This document shows positions 10,800-22,010 of a stretch of DNA of 64,000 bases, piece by piece (the stretch's first letter is position 1; every line of letters starts with the position of its first letter). The notes under the pieces are model-generated. The model was not told where the DNA came from, ran no database searches, and worked only from the letters and a program-made list of their open reading frames with translations. Origin of the DNA: Notospermus geniculatus (lineage: Eukaryota; Nemertea; Pilidiophora; Heteronemertea; Lineidae); contig NMRB01001457.1 in NCBI GenBank assembly GCA_002633025.1, forward strand, positions 59,129 to 123,128, written 5' to 3'. The position numbers and the translations under genes were made by a program.

Positions 10800-13045
10800 A
10801 GCATTCAGAGTAACAACACCATGGCCCGTATGCACCAACCTCAGATTAGCCCCAATTCGGCTTATGTTTAACCTGCAGTGCAAACTTCCTGTCACTCCGA
10901 CAGTCATTGACTCAGTCGTCGAGGGTTTGCTACGGAGAACTTGGTGAAATGTTTGACTAATGGGGTTAGTTGTGTTGCACCCTCACGGAAAAAGAATTGA
11001 GGTGACTGGAGCTTGGTACATGCACATGTATAGGCATTGACAAAAGTAATTAATGCCTGTCACTGTATGTCACAAACTTTGTCTCCTCTTTCCAAACATA
11101 GCTTCCTCGTCTTCACATCAAAGATTACCACGAGAAGAACCAAGCTCGCTTGTAATTTGATAAGATCTTAGCAGTTTTCCATTGATCATGTGTCCATGAT
11201 GGGCGCTGAAGACGAGTAACGTGATATTCTATTATGGTACAAGGTTTCCTGCTGACTGTGGCAAATAACGTCAGATGAGACGCGGCGTGAGGTAGGCGCG
11301 ACTGCACGTGATACTTGATAAGGCATTTTTTTTAAATTGTGTTCATACATGTACCTTTACATCCTTTGAAGAACTAATTTAAAAGTCGGCCATAACAACC
11401 TGCCAACAAAACTTTCGTTATTAGTGAAGTTTTCTTTTTTTTTCTGTCGTGTCAGTTGACAGAGAAAGGTTTCAAAATGCTCCATAAAAATGATGACTCC
11501 CTCAGAGTCCGCCATAAGTAATACCGTTTGTCTACAAACACCGCTATCAAATAAAATGTCTTAAAATGCCAAGCCGCTCGAACAAGGGAAATATGACTTA
11601 AAGTGATGGCATGACATGTTGTCAAGATCACTCCCAATAATACACAAATATTATTAAATTTTTTTCACGGGCAGGTGAATGTAAAAGAGGAACGCTTACC
11701 TTCCCCTGAGCACTCTCACATGTTGATTTGAACAGACACTTTAAGTAAGTTATAGAATTCATGTTTGGCCACAAGCGTTTTAACTACCCCAGTGTATTTA
11801 GACATCTTACAAGATATTGCCAACATTATCGGAATGTTTGCCATAGAAAACGTCAAGAAGATAGTTTGTTAAAAGCATCGACGCGAGGAAGATTCTTATC
11901 CCTATGCAGCGAATGTTGGCCGCCATGAAAAGTTGGTCCTACCCTCCTCCCGTGCCGCGGTCTTATTGAAAACGGTGAAGATTGACGTTCCACGTCAAGT
12001 GACTGCAGCGGTGCTCAACTCTTTCGTTCATTGAAAAAAAAATAACATATTTGGGCCTCATTTGGTTAACATAGAGAAGTCCATCAAACTCCGAGTCATG
12101 TGACGATGTTTACAAGGGCTCGACGACCACAACAATGGCTACCACAGAATATGGCGCTAAATTCTTAAGCCGACGATTCACAAACTCTGGACCTTGAGGC
12201 AATCTAAGTTAACTCCTAGTCACGCTGAAAGATTTAATTACCGTCGGTGACAAACTTAAGTTTATCAACCAATTATTCCACGGATCGCTTGTCCACATGA
12301 TTGATATACGATGTGAAACTACGGCTATCGATACAGTAAATCGATGTAGAGCCATTAAACTATGTAAACGTGTCAGATCTCTCTCTCTCCCAATAGCCTA
12401 ATTAAACGGTGACTTGGGGCGTGAATCTTTATCACCGTTATCCATGTCGAATATTCTTGATGTAAATCGGCGGTTTTAAATCAACTGCGATCTGCCAACT
12501 TGTAGTCAGACTATTTTAAAACAGCCTTCACTTTCTAAGAGTACAAGACCGTTCACTTTCTGACTGTGCTTCAGTCGTCAGCTGCAAATCAATTTTGTTG
12601 TTTCTCGTCCTCGTCGGGTGCGGAACGACAAATGATGGTTGGTGCCTTGTTACACTCATTTAAGGCCAATTCATGAATGTACTTTCTCGTCGACTCGTGT
12701 CTGATTGTTTTGCTCATTCTTCTCTCACAATGAACACTGGTTAATCTTGAAACAAGACGCTGGGTACCATCTTTAAAAAGAACTTCCTTCCAACTGCTGC
12801 ACTCTCTCCTAATATTTTGAGAAACAACACGGTGGGAAAAAACAACCGAAGACATTTACAATGCAAATTGCTTACTGTCAAAACTCTCTTTTGAATTGCA
12901 AATTGGCCAACAAAAACAAATCAACCATTGGATGAGTGCAGGTCTGACTCGAGGGACATGAGAAGGAATTGATGAGGTACGACACAATGCTGACAGATAA
13001 CGAAGCGCTTTTTTCTCCATTGTTTCTTTTCATGTGTATCGTCTT
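10800..13045. other. Intron or intergenic, no gene recognised
   Basis: No exon with convincing splice sites or protein similarity was found on either strand. The stretch is AT-rich with low repeat content compared with its neighbours. Confidence 0.4.
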
Positions 13046-13264
13046 GAATCTAAGATACGGTAGTCGGATTATCTTAGAAATTTGAGATAAGGTAGCTGGA
13101 CTATTTTACAAATCGGAGATACAGAACCTGGACTATTTTAGAAATCTGAGATACGATGGCTGGAATATTTTAGAAATATGAGATAGAGTAGCTGGATTAC
13201 TGCTGGAAATCTGAGAAACAGTTGATCGATTATTTTAGAAATCGGAGATACGGTAGCTGGATCT
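13046..13264. repeat. 32-bp minisatellite, about 6 diverged units
   Basis: Units of the form GGACTATTTTAGAAAT followed by CTGAGATACGGTAGCT repeat with a 32-base period and roughly 80% similarity. The unit is not a multiple of three and is full of stops, so it is not coding. Confidence 0.85.
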
Positions 13265-14090
13265 GATATTCTACGGAAGGAACAGAAGGCGCCAAATTTT
13301 ACAACTGTGCATTATAATCGCCTCAATCCATCAGCAAAGTTTAGCTTTATTCAACACTGCACCGAGATGACATTGAAGAACTCAAACTAATGAATAAACC
13401 CGTATCAACGGCATTATAAGGTATTAAGTAAAGTAAAGAATATGGATACTTTACTATTTTTATAACAAACCTTTCCTAAAAACCAATATCAACCACGCAT
13501 CTTGTATTTAAGTGACATTACACCCCGCCGGTTCTTTTCTATATTTAAGAGAAAAAAAACTTTTATCATAGCTGAAGGGAATAGATGTTACGAATCCGTT
13601 TCTCCTCGAGATGAAAGTCTCTCGTTCTCTGGTTTGTGATTACACGGAAATAATCTGAAAAAGGTAGAAAGAGAGAATCTCTGAGAAGGTGGTGATCGAG
13701 ATGAGTCAACACCTACGAGTTATAAAGCAAGGAATATTTTGTAAGAAGCCACTTCAGGTGAAAGTTCTGGCACAAGTTGGCTCTCTATGGGCAACTTACC
13801 CGTAGAAATCTATGGGCAGTCGTTTGTGTCATTGGAAGCCATTTTCATTCACAAGAACGAGGAACTCATGCGTGTCCCCATTTGTGTAGTATAGAAAGCA
13901 ATGTCCCCATTCGACGCAGGGACACACATCATTCTGTTGGTATGAACACAGAGCATGAAATAACGAATTCTATCGAAAGGTGCCCTTTTCTCGCGCGATT
14001 TTGCTTCATGTCCCCAATCGGTCGTAATAGATGGACATGGCTGTCATATATCAACTAACTGTGGACATTCCATATGATCCTAGATTTGGG
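13265..14090. other. Intron or intergenic, no gene recognised
   Basis: Nothing beyond short overlapping open frames was seen. Confidence 0.4.
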
Positions 14091-14382
14091 GCATCTGGTG
14101 TTGGTGGTGGCGAGTATGATGAAACATTTATCTGCATGGTGAACGCATGCCAGCCCAGATAAACTCTTATGAATCCTCATCCCGCTTAGCATCTGGTGTT
14201 GGTGGTGGGTCTAGAGTTATATGGTGTTTTATCCACACAGAAGTCCAGGATTGGTACAATACAAAAGCGATGATTAGTACATAGAGTAGCGTATCTTTTG
14301 CATGCGAGTATGATGAAACATTTATCTGCATGGTGAACGCATGCCAGTCCAGATAAACTCTTATGAATCTTCATCCCGCCGA
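14091..14382. repeat. Tandem duplication with internal indel
   Basis: GCATCTGGTGTTGGTGGTGG occurs at 14091 and 14190. A block of about 78 bp beginning CGAGTATGATGAAACATTTA occurs at 14110 and 14304, differing at only two or three bases. One unit carries about 95 bp between the two blocks that the other lacks. The result is a local tandem duplication followed by a deletion (or insertion) in one copy. Confidence 0.85.
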
Positions 14383-15396
14383 GAATCACCAATAGCTTCC
14401 TCCACGCTTCCGCGCCGTCATGTAATTAAGGCAATGAATTAAGTGAAACGGCTGCAATTAATTTACAAAATGTAGTCTTTCCGACAAATTCATGATTTAG
14501 GAACCAACCGTGTCAAATTTAATGGAACATTGAACAAAACTGTTTTGTTGCCGAGCTATAAATAAATTAAGTCATTGTTTACATTGACGACGTTATGACT
14601 TTTCCCGCTCTTCCAGTGACAATTTCATAGAGGCACAGGTCTTTGCATGCAGTACAGTACAACGGTGTACAAATAAAAATCAAACGGCTGCTGGAAATGG
14701 CCCGTAGTGCTGGGGACCATCTGGAGGTTTTTACAAACGACGCTTCAACCACTGTGCCATCTCTCCTCCAAAAGGCCTACATGTACATGTGCATGTTACA
14801 TATAAACAAAGCACACGGGTGGATTCGTCAACAACGAATATTTGCAACTCAAGACCTCAAGACTTGTCGATATAAATCATGGAAGGACGTAATCCACTGC
14901 CACGCCGAGGTTATAAAATCTCGAATGCGGCAAGGCATCCGGGACTCGCAGATTTATCTGAATATTCTCACGGGAATTTGACTAAGAGTGCAGGCTCATT
15001 CTTAAAACATCGAACCATTTTACAAATTGGTCTAGTTACTCCGTGTTGGCTCTTAATTTGTTTCCAATCTAAATGTCTATCTCGACTCGACTGTCTTCTC
15101 AAGGCGTCGTTTAGATGTAAACTTTAAGCTTTTTGGATCACTTGGCGGGTAATTCTTATCACTCGTGGCCCCCTCGAGAGGCGAGTGGCGGTGATGCTGA
15201 TCGATACGGATACAGCGGGACCTGACATCAAATTGCAGCATTATTGTTTTCTTTTGAAGGTGGTTTACCCGAACGTAGCTTTCTTTTAATAGTTTAGCGA
15301 GTAGTTTGTATAAAAATTCCCCGGCAAACCTCGTGGGATCGAACAAGCGTGACACTTTGTGGTTGCATTAAGTTGCTTCATCTTTATTCCGAGCGA
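14383..15396. other. Intron or intergenic, no gene recognised
   Basis: Overlapping open frames around 14643-15127 lack domains and show no good splice sites at their borders. Confidence 0.4.
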
Positions 15397-15923
15397 CGTT
15401 TAACGTCATACGTTCGTGGGAGCTACCCTATAGCCGTCGATTCGTGTTTTGTGCGAACACGAGCTCAGAAAAGATGAAAGCGGCATGCTCCCATGTGATA
15501 TAATCTGACTGATGACCAACTATCACCATTTTATTTCATTAAAGCCCCACAGTATTGAATTTTACGATATTTTCAAAATGTTAGGAGAGAGCACAAAGAG
15601 GTCTCATAGCCTTGTGAAGGTCCCCAAAATGCTTGTCTGATACGTACTTCAGAGAATCAAGGCCTAGTTTTCAGCACACATTAGAAAAAACGACAGGGAG
15701 AGCTCTAATGTATTCAGATGGAGCGCAGTACATTTTACACTACGGCTGACGTCGTGACGTCGTGCACTGACGTCAAGAATCGCGGCGATGATTTGCGTTT
15801 TTCAAATTCAATACAGTGGGGCTTTAATATCGAACGGTTGCTAACAAACTTTCTCAACTCGTGTTCGAACAAAAATCCGAATCGACGGCTAGGGTAGGTC
15901 TCGTGAACGTATGGCGTGAAACG
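15397..15923. mobile_element. Fold-back element containing a second MITE
   Basis: Outer arms of about 80 bp: CGTCATACGTTCGTGGGAGC, then TAGCCGTCGATTCG and CGAACACGAG at the left, with reverse complements at 15845-15923. The centre is occupied by the separate inverted-repeat element at 15540-15826, so this is a nested insertion. Confidence 0.65.
15540..15826. mobile_element. MITE with TAAAGCCCCAC termini
   Basis: TAAAGCCCCACAGTATTGAA at the left and TTCAATACAGTGGGGCTTTA at the right form 23-bp terminal inverted repeats around 287 bp. It sits between the arms of the fold-back at 15397-15923. Confidence 0.75.
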
Positions 15924-15956
15924 AAACTTCTGATATATCAATATTATCACATATCG

Positions 15957-16075
15957 CTAGTCATTTGCGAAGTATACATTCATGATATGATACTAAATGT
16001 CGTCAAGAAATACTCTTAATGTTAGTCATTGCGAACATGTGCATTAATGATATGATATTAATGTCCTCAAGATAA
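15957..16075. repeat. Diverged tandem duplication (about 65 bp)
   Basis: TAGTCATTTGCGAAGTATAC, TTCATGATATGATACTAA and TGTCGTCAAGA recur about 65 bases later as TAGTCATTGCGAACATGTGC, TTAATGATATGATATTAA and TGTCCTCAAGA. Confidence 0.7.
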
Positions 16076-16110
16076 CCAGCGCGCGGTTTGTTTTGTCCCC
16101 TCACTGCAAG

Positions 16111-16244
16111 TGCCTAAATGTGACGTCATAGACGTAAGTCACGGCGTACACGTCATCATGGATGACGTCATGGCGTGCATTTCTCTGTGACGTCCTAGGA
16201 CCGCTAAATGGTGGTGGCCTCTATCGACAGGAAAGTCTCCTATT
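16111..16244. mobile_element. CRE-MITE copy C, left arm missing
   Basis: Begins within the element at AATGTGACGTCATAGACG and runs through GATGACGTCATGGCGTGC to CTAGGACCGC and AGGAAAGTCTCCTAT. Two TGACGTCA sites are present. The left terminal arm is absent. Confidence 0.75.
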
Positions 16245-17715
16245 GGCCATGGTAGGGAAAGAGCTAATAGTGCATCAACCAAGAGCCAAACCGAATGAAC
16301 TTAATTATCAACAACCGCCTCGCTAATGCCTGAAGTTACTTTCATCGAAGTCATCGAAGGTCATTTCACAGCCCCATGGGATGTTTACAAGCAGTCAATG
16401 AACATGAAAACCCCCCTGGGTGATAGGACGACACAGAATACAACACAAACACGTCCAGAGAGGCAAGACTAACTAAAATGGATGACCGTGACATATTGGA
16501 TTACAATACTGGGGCTAAATCCACAATATGATTATCACTGGCACTCGAAACTTGACAGGCGAAGCAATGGTACATTGTATCTGTTTACTCCTCTGGAAGC
16601 TGAAAGAATCCTGTTGAATGTGAACGCTCATTAAGAATTCAAAGCAGTGTCGCCCCATCTTTGGATAACGTTTTAGCGTTCGAAACGTGACATGATGCTA
16701 AACCGTTTAAAGAGTTCCAGTATCTTTCACAGGTTTCTTCGCTAACTTTGTGTTGAAAGTGAAGAAAAAACGACTCCTCAAGATGTGAAAATCTATCTGC
16801 CTATGATTCATGATTGTAAATATTGTCTGACCTCTGTTCATTTTGTTTTGGTTTATTTTTTTATATTACGATGGGTGATCAAGTTAGTGAGATGAAGCTC
16901 AGCTCAGACTCGGCAGATCCGATCATTACAAATTCTTTGCTTGATTGAAGAAGAAAAATGAGAAGTCTAACATGGGGGGATTAATCAAATAGTCGGTCTC
17001 ATAATCACGTAATTAGTGTTCAATTTATTAGCAAAAGAAACTCACGCCACGAAACAAGACATGCCGCGATATCATATCAATTACGTCAGTCATTATGGAC
17101 GCCATCACGACTACATCGGTCAAAAGTACTAATCCAACCAGACAGAAGTGTTAAGATAAATTATGTTAATGATGCACATGACTTTCAAAGAAACAAAACT
17201 TCAGAAAACAAAGAGTTCGGTCTGACGCTGGTGGCGCCACAAATTGTGAGTTCCATCGGCCCTAAAGCTGAGTGACCAAATGAGATTGTTTTTTCCACAG
17301 AACATAAAGTGTTTTTGTCAAATAAAAAACTAAACTCTTCACCCTATATACCATGATGCAACGCGCTAAACCAACATGGCAGCTCTCGTTATCGCGAGAG
17401 CGAGAACACGAGACCAAAACATGCAGCCGGTCTCACTCACTGAATAAAACTGGTGAGCGGGAATGACTTTCATATTCGCCTCGCTCTCGTTAGCGGAGGT
17501 CCGGTTCGGCATATGCTTTGAGGATTACATGCCAAGGATTTGAGAAGAATTACTCTATGGATGTTCAGGTATCACGTTACTTCAAAGAGACAATTATCAA
17601 GGTAGGGGAACTGTGCCAGTGCTCGCTTTTTATTTTCCTCATGTTTCTTTCTTCTGACAATAACCTTGACATATTACAGCGTTTGTAAAGACAGAACCGA
17701 GAAACGGGATCGGAG
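16245..17715. other. Intron or intergenic, no gene recognised
   Basis: No exon or repeat family was recognised, apart from a TATCGCGAGAGCGAGA stretch near 17391 that resembles an SP1-free promoter motif but has no supporting splice donor. Confidence 0.35.
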
Positions 17716-17860
17716 CCGCTCCGGTCTCTGGCCAGCGGTCATAGGTTCGAATCCCACGGTCGGGTGAGACTCTGGGCAGGTCTCTTTGCCTACCTTGTCT
17801 CACTCCACCCAAGTGTAGTAATGTCAGAAATTATCAAGGTTGGGCGCTGAACGAGCAGCT
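17716..17860 (+). mobile_element. Second tRNA-like SINE family, copy 1
   Basis: GGTTCGAATCCCACGG (B box) is followed by GGTGAGACTCTGGGCAGG and TCTCTTTGCCTACCTTG. The same order (GATTCGAATC, TGAAACTTTGGG, GTGTCTTTGCCT) occurs at 21900-22010. Both are degenerate at the 5' end. Confidence 0.5.
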
Positions 17861-19330
17861 CATCAGAATTCTACTGGAAGGTTTCGGGATAGACGTAAGC
17901 GTAAAGTGCGATGACACGTCTACCGTTGTTGATATCAGACCATAAACCCAAAGATACGCTAGAAATTGAAGTATAATTCAGTGTATAATTCAGTGCAACC
18001 TGAATTATACAGAAGAGGGGGTGGGGACCACTTCCAAAGTGCATGTACTAGTATCATGTCGACAGATCGATCAACCAGACTTAGATTAGTGAAATGAAAG
18101 CAGGAGTAATCACTCATAGACACTAGTGCGCGGTAAACAAAGAGTCTTCCATCCGATGGTGTCTCCCAGACAGATTGGCAATAAAACAGCGTATCACCTG
18201 GATAAAGATTTAATAATCTGAAAATAACAGGACATTACGGTTGACAAATGTCAGCCTAACGTTGTATGTCACCGGCGGGGAGTTTATTCGTGGGTGGGGC
18301 GCCCACACTGGTATCAGACAGATGATACTTAGTGATGTCGGAGACTGCTTAAAAATTAGCTTTGGCCGGTCAAGCTGACCGGCTATATCAAGCTAATGTC
18401 TGCAAACAAAAAGGGTTTGCTGTTCCACTGATGACCCCTTGAACCAAAGTGACGGTGACTCGACCTTTGCCGACTTATCGGCAAGTATCTCCTGCGAGCT
18501 AACACAGTGCCCCTGACCAAAAAGACTGTGCCCAGCAAGTGACTCCTCTCCAACTAAAATGGGATTCGATCCGTCCAGAACCAACGGCACATCCCCTCCG
18601 CACACACATGTTGTGTCGAATGGGGAATTCCTTTCAACACTAAATGGGGACACAGATGAAGTCCACTATTATGTCCATGTATTATGTACCCAGTTGGTCG
18701 GAATAGAAATGAATTCTCCTCATCATTACCAGCATGAATTGAAAACAGTCTATAAATCAGAGATGACTTCGCCGATACTACGAACAGGAATTGGAAACAG
18801 TCTATAAATCAGATTGAAGATGAATTCTTGTGATTATCACTTGTTCCATATTCACGCCTGGCTTTGCATAAGTCAAACGTATGACAGTTCAATTTCTTCA
18901 CAAGCTTGCTATATTGACGGTGGATTGAATGAAGTGATTTAGCCAGGGGTGATGCTAGATTCTCTCTCTCATGTTGGTGATGAACCATTCAATAGAGAGG
19001 TTCAGATTCTGCTGGAGAACGAAGATGACTGAACGACGAAAAGAGGTTACCCCCCCCCCCCCCACTGCAAGGACAGCGTTATCAAAAGCTCATCTGAGGA
19101 AGGTTAGGGTTATGTTCGGTTAGGATTAGCAGCCTTTCCGTAGCTGGTAGCGATGGCCGGTTAGCTTGTTGAAGAATATAACCATAACCTCTCTATTGAT
19201 ATTGACGGTCAACCGGTACATCACCACTAAGGATTCACAGATAAGAAAATTCAGACACATTTATCAAGATCGGCACGAATATTTTAATCTGCTGATGAAA
19301 CTCATCTCCTGAGATATATTGCAACCGACA
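17861..19330. other. Intron or intergenic, no gene recognised
   Basis: It contains a short hairpin (AGTATAATTCAGTG... at 17970-18012), a 20-bp near-duplicate (GGAAACAGTCTATAAATCAG type) around 18740 and 18790, and a C14 run near 19050. No exon was found. Confidence 0.4.
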
Positions 19331-19334
19331 CTTC

Positions 19335-19570
19335 AATGATCAAATGGTTGAAGTCGTTAAAATGTAAACTAGAAAGACCAAATCCTGCCTGGCCGGGTAA
19401 CCAAGCGGAAAATAGTCTCTTGGGATCTGTCATAAACAATATTCCAATAAAGAAGATCAAACATTCTCCTAGTCAAGATTTTAATAATGGCAGTTGTTGA
19501 TGTCGTTGAAATGTAAACTTAGAGGACTAAATCATGTATAACCGGGATGGCGAGCCTCGTATGGGTAGTC
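19335..19570. repeat. Diverged tandem duplication (about 165 bp)
   Basis: GTCGTTAAAATGTAAAC, AGACCAAATC and AGTC(A)TAAACAATA at 19347-19445 recur as GTCGTTGAAATGTAAAC, GGACTAAATC and GTCATAAATAATA at 19503-19580. It may be two decayed transposon copies. Confidence 0.5.
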
Positions 19571-19751
19571 ATAAATAATACTTAAGCATTAAGAAGGGCA
19601 AGTAAATCATACATCCATTCATTCATCTGATAGCTTCGTCAAGATTGTAGAGTATGAGGAAACTGAACGACTAATGAAAATGAAATGGTCCATGGACAAT
19701 GTGCTCACCTGGTGAATGTACCAGAAGAACGAACAACAAGTGTCAGTCAAT

Positions 19752-19874
19752 GGGCCGTGTTCCAGAAGCTTCCTTAACTCTAAGGTCTACCTTTAGCTTT
19801 AGCTGTTGTTTGCAGGGCAGAATACAAAAGCTTAAAGTGGACGTTAGAGTTAAGGAGGCTTCTAGAATACGGGC
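19752..19874. mobile_element. MITE with GGGCCGT termini, copy 1
   Basis: GGGCCGTGTTCCAGAAGCTT at the left and AGGCTTCTAGAATACGGGC at the right, with inner AACTCTAAGGTCTACC against GGACGTTAGAGTTAAGG. Length is 123 bp. Reverse-complemented, it supplies the unoccupied version of both insertion sites in the nest at 37464-38508. Confidence 0.8.
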
Positions 19875-20394
19875 GGGCCAGTATGTTCCAGGGAAACATC
19901 ATACTAGGTTGGAACTTTCATTGTGGTATTGTTGATATGATAGCCAAAGTACATTTTTCAAGATGGACGACTGGCGGCCATATTTGAAGTGCAATAGAGC
20001 TAATTATAGTGAAATAGACTTGGAAACATTTCACTTGTAATTTCACGGTATTATCATGGTTAAAAACTGTACGTGTGAATAACTTAGAATTCTCCTCGGC
20101 TGTGTGGAGGCGGGCTGTGGGATTCGGTACATTATGAAATCAACAAGACTCATACGACAGTTCATATCTTGTATTCGCTCACGATTGTATCTTGAGTTTG
20201 ATTTGATGGCTGCATCAGAACCTGTCGATCGGAGTTGATATCAATATGGTTTACGGCTGTTTCTTTGAATAAATCAATGCATTCATTCAAAGGTCGTTGC
20301 TGATATCTTAAGTCGCTGTTATCTTAAGTCTCGCGCAGGACACAGCCTCAAGCTCATACCTCGATAATAGAAGCTGCTGCCCTCACCCTCTCAA

Positions 20395-20960
20395 CCTGAT
20401 ACCCGAGCTCTTATCACGTCCGCTAAGCAAGCAGCAGGTCCCGGGTTCGAATCCATCCCGGCCCATGTGGGATGTCATCCCCAGCTCTTCATGTCCGTTG
20501 CATGGGACAGTAAGCCGTGGTGCCTTGTATTCTGTGCCCTTTGCAAGGGCAAGTAAAAGACCTCATCCCAGTGAGCAACATGAGATGGCCTCTTCTGTAC
20601 TTGAACATCTTCGATGATCGAAGGCCGATCTGCTCACCACTACGTTACATCGCACATCACCCTTCGAGTAATAGACCAGTCGGCGGCGTATCTTGGCACC
20701 ATGCCAACTTTACCGGGCGACCAATCATATTGCACTTTATATCGGGTCTTCGGCTACCACTCTTTGTACCACGATTCAAATTTTACAACACCGATTCTGA
20801 TTGGCCTCTTCTTCTCGAGGCGGCAGATACGCCGTGGACCGGTCAATTTCTCGAAGGGTGATGTGCGGTGTAACGCAGTGGATAGCAGATCGGCCTTCGA
20901 TCATCGAAGATGTACTTGCAGGCCAATAATGCTTTGGCTTCGGCCGTGATGGAAACATAC
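20395..20960 (+). mobile_element. tRNA-derived SINE, split by a 310-bp MITE
   Basis: Head with TCCCGGGTTCGAATCC, then CATGGGACAGTAAGCCGTGG, AAGGGCAAGTAAAAGACC and GAGATGGCCTCTTCTGTACTTG up to 20603. The tail resumes at 20914 (ACTTGCAGGCCAATAATGCT, then TTCGGCCGTGATGG). Head and tail match the copies at 7236, 24560 and 4105. Confidence 0.8.
20604..20913. mobile_element. 310-bp MITE inserted in the SINE, with ACTTG target duplication
   Basis: Terminal inverted repeats of about 100 bp begin ACATCTTCGATGATCGAAGG at the left and end with the complement. The 5-base ACTTG lies on each side (20599-20603 and 20914-20918) and is present once in related SINEs. Open frames that cross the element are by-products of its inverted structure. 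Confidence 0.8.
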
Positions 20961-21894
20961 AGATAGGACAAAATACCTGATAACTCGATAAAGACTGCAG
21001 CCCCCAGTATTCCAACCTCATAATTTGATAGAAACTGCTGCCCTCAGCTTCTCAAACTCATGCCTGAACTGCTGACTCCTCCAGGTAGGCTACCCATCCA
21101 ATTTATCGAAATTCGTTCTGAGGTTTGCCAGCCTGAGGAAGCATTAGCAAAACAGCAGATGGGAATATCGTCGAAAAACAATCACTTATTTGAGTTCGCC
21201 TTACATGATAAGATGCGGTTCGACTCGTACGAGCACACCACTTGACCTCCTCAGTCGATGGGCGGAGAGTCCTAGTCGGTGATCAAATACAGACAGAGAA
21301 GTGAATCCTATTGTGGAATTAGTCATAGTCGCTTTCTGGGAACTCTGATCAGTCCGAACGAGCGACTAATCTCTTTCCTGGCTGGAATTGGTTTGTAATG
21401 ATCCGGGGATTAGTATTGACTCGGCACACGATCTCATTATTTTCACTACTTATTGTAAATTATCATGTCACCGAGTGCTATCTGTCTTATGAGATTGGTC
21501 AGAACTAAAGCCTGAAGGGACAGCTAAGTTGGTGTTGACTCGTGGCTTGCACGGGACAGTCCTGTTGGCTCTTTTAGTAGCTTCTGGCCTGCACCACATC
21601 CACAAGGATAGGCCTACAACCGAGCTCACCACATCTTATTTTTATCAGTTGAAGCAATGGCGAGGTGTTTGGCAGCTGACGATCTCCACCAAGAACCTCT
21701 GTCTTGCTTCCGTCATCCTATTGTCATCTCCATCATGGAGTCATCAGCACTTCCGTGGCGAGAGCAGCAGATGCAAGCGCAGGAAGCTGCTACAGAGAAT
21801 CGCTGTTGTTAACAATACATTTAGCAGCTGTGGGTTCCGCCAGAAACAGAGTATAATCATACTAAAAAATGATGATATATAATACGCAGGAGCA
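20961..21894. other. Intron or intergenic, no gene recognised
   Basis: A 117-codon plus-strand frame (21529-21882, opened by a non-ATG codon) starts with a leucine-rich stretch that imitates a signal peptide. It has no cysteine pattern, domain or splice support. Confidence 0.4.
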
Positions 21895-22010
21895 GCGGGG
21901 GTCTAGGGGCTGGGGTCTCTGACCAGTGGACAACAGACTCAGATTCGAATCGGTGTGAAACTTTGGGTAAGTGTCTTTGCCTTGATTGCAAAGAGGGGAT
22001 CTAGCCAGCA
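21895..22010 (+). mobile_element. Second tRNA-like SINE family, copy 2
   Basis: GGGGCTGGGGTCTCTGACCA, B-box-like GATTCGAATCGG, then TGAAACTTTGGGTAAGTG and TCTTTGCCTTG, as in the copy at 17716. Confidence 0.45.

Noticed and set aside
10585-10947. 120-codon frame with CPFVHLSI repeats
   Set aside because: Translation of an 8-bp minisatellite whose period is not a multiple of three; no other evidence.
20517-21021. Three overlapping 80-114-codon frames on both strands
   Set aside because: They lie across the inverted arms of a 310-bp MITE inserted in a SINE; symmetry of the arms creates mirrored open frames.
21529-21882. 117-codon frame with an apparent signal peptide
   Set aside because: The leucine-rich start is suggestive, but the frame opens with a non-ATG codon and there is no domain, cysteine pattern, splice border or promoter evidence.
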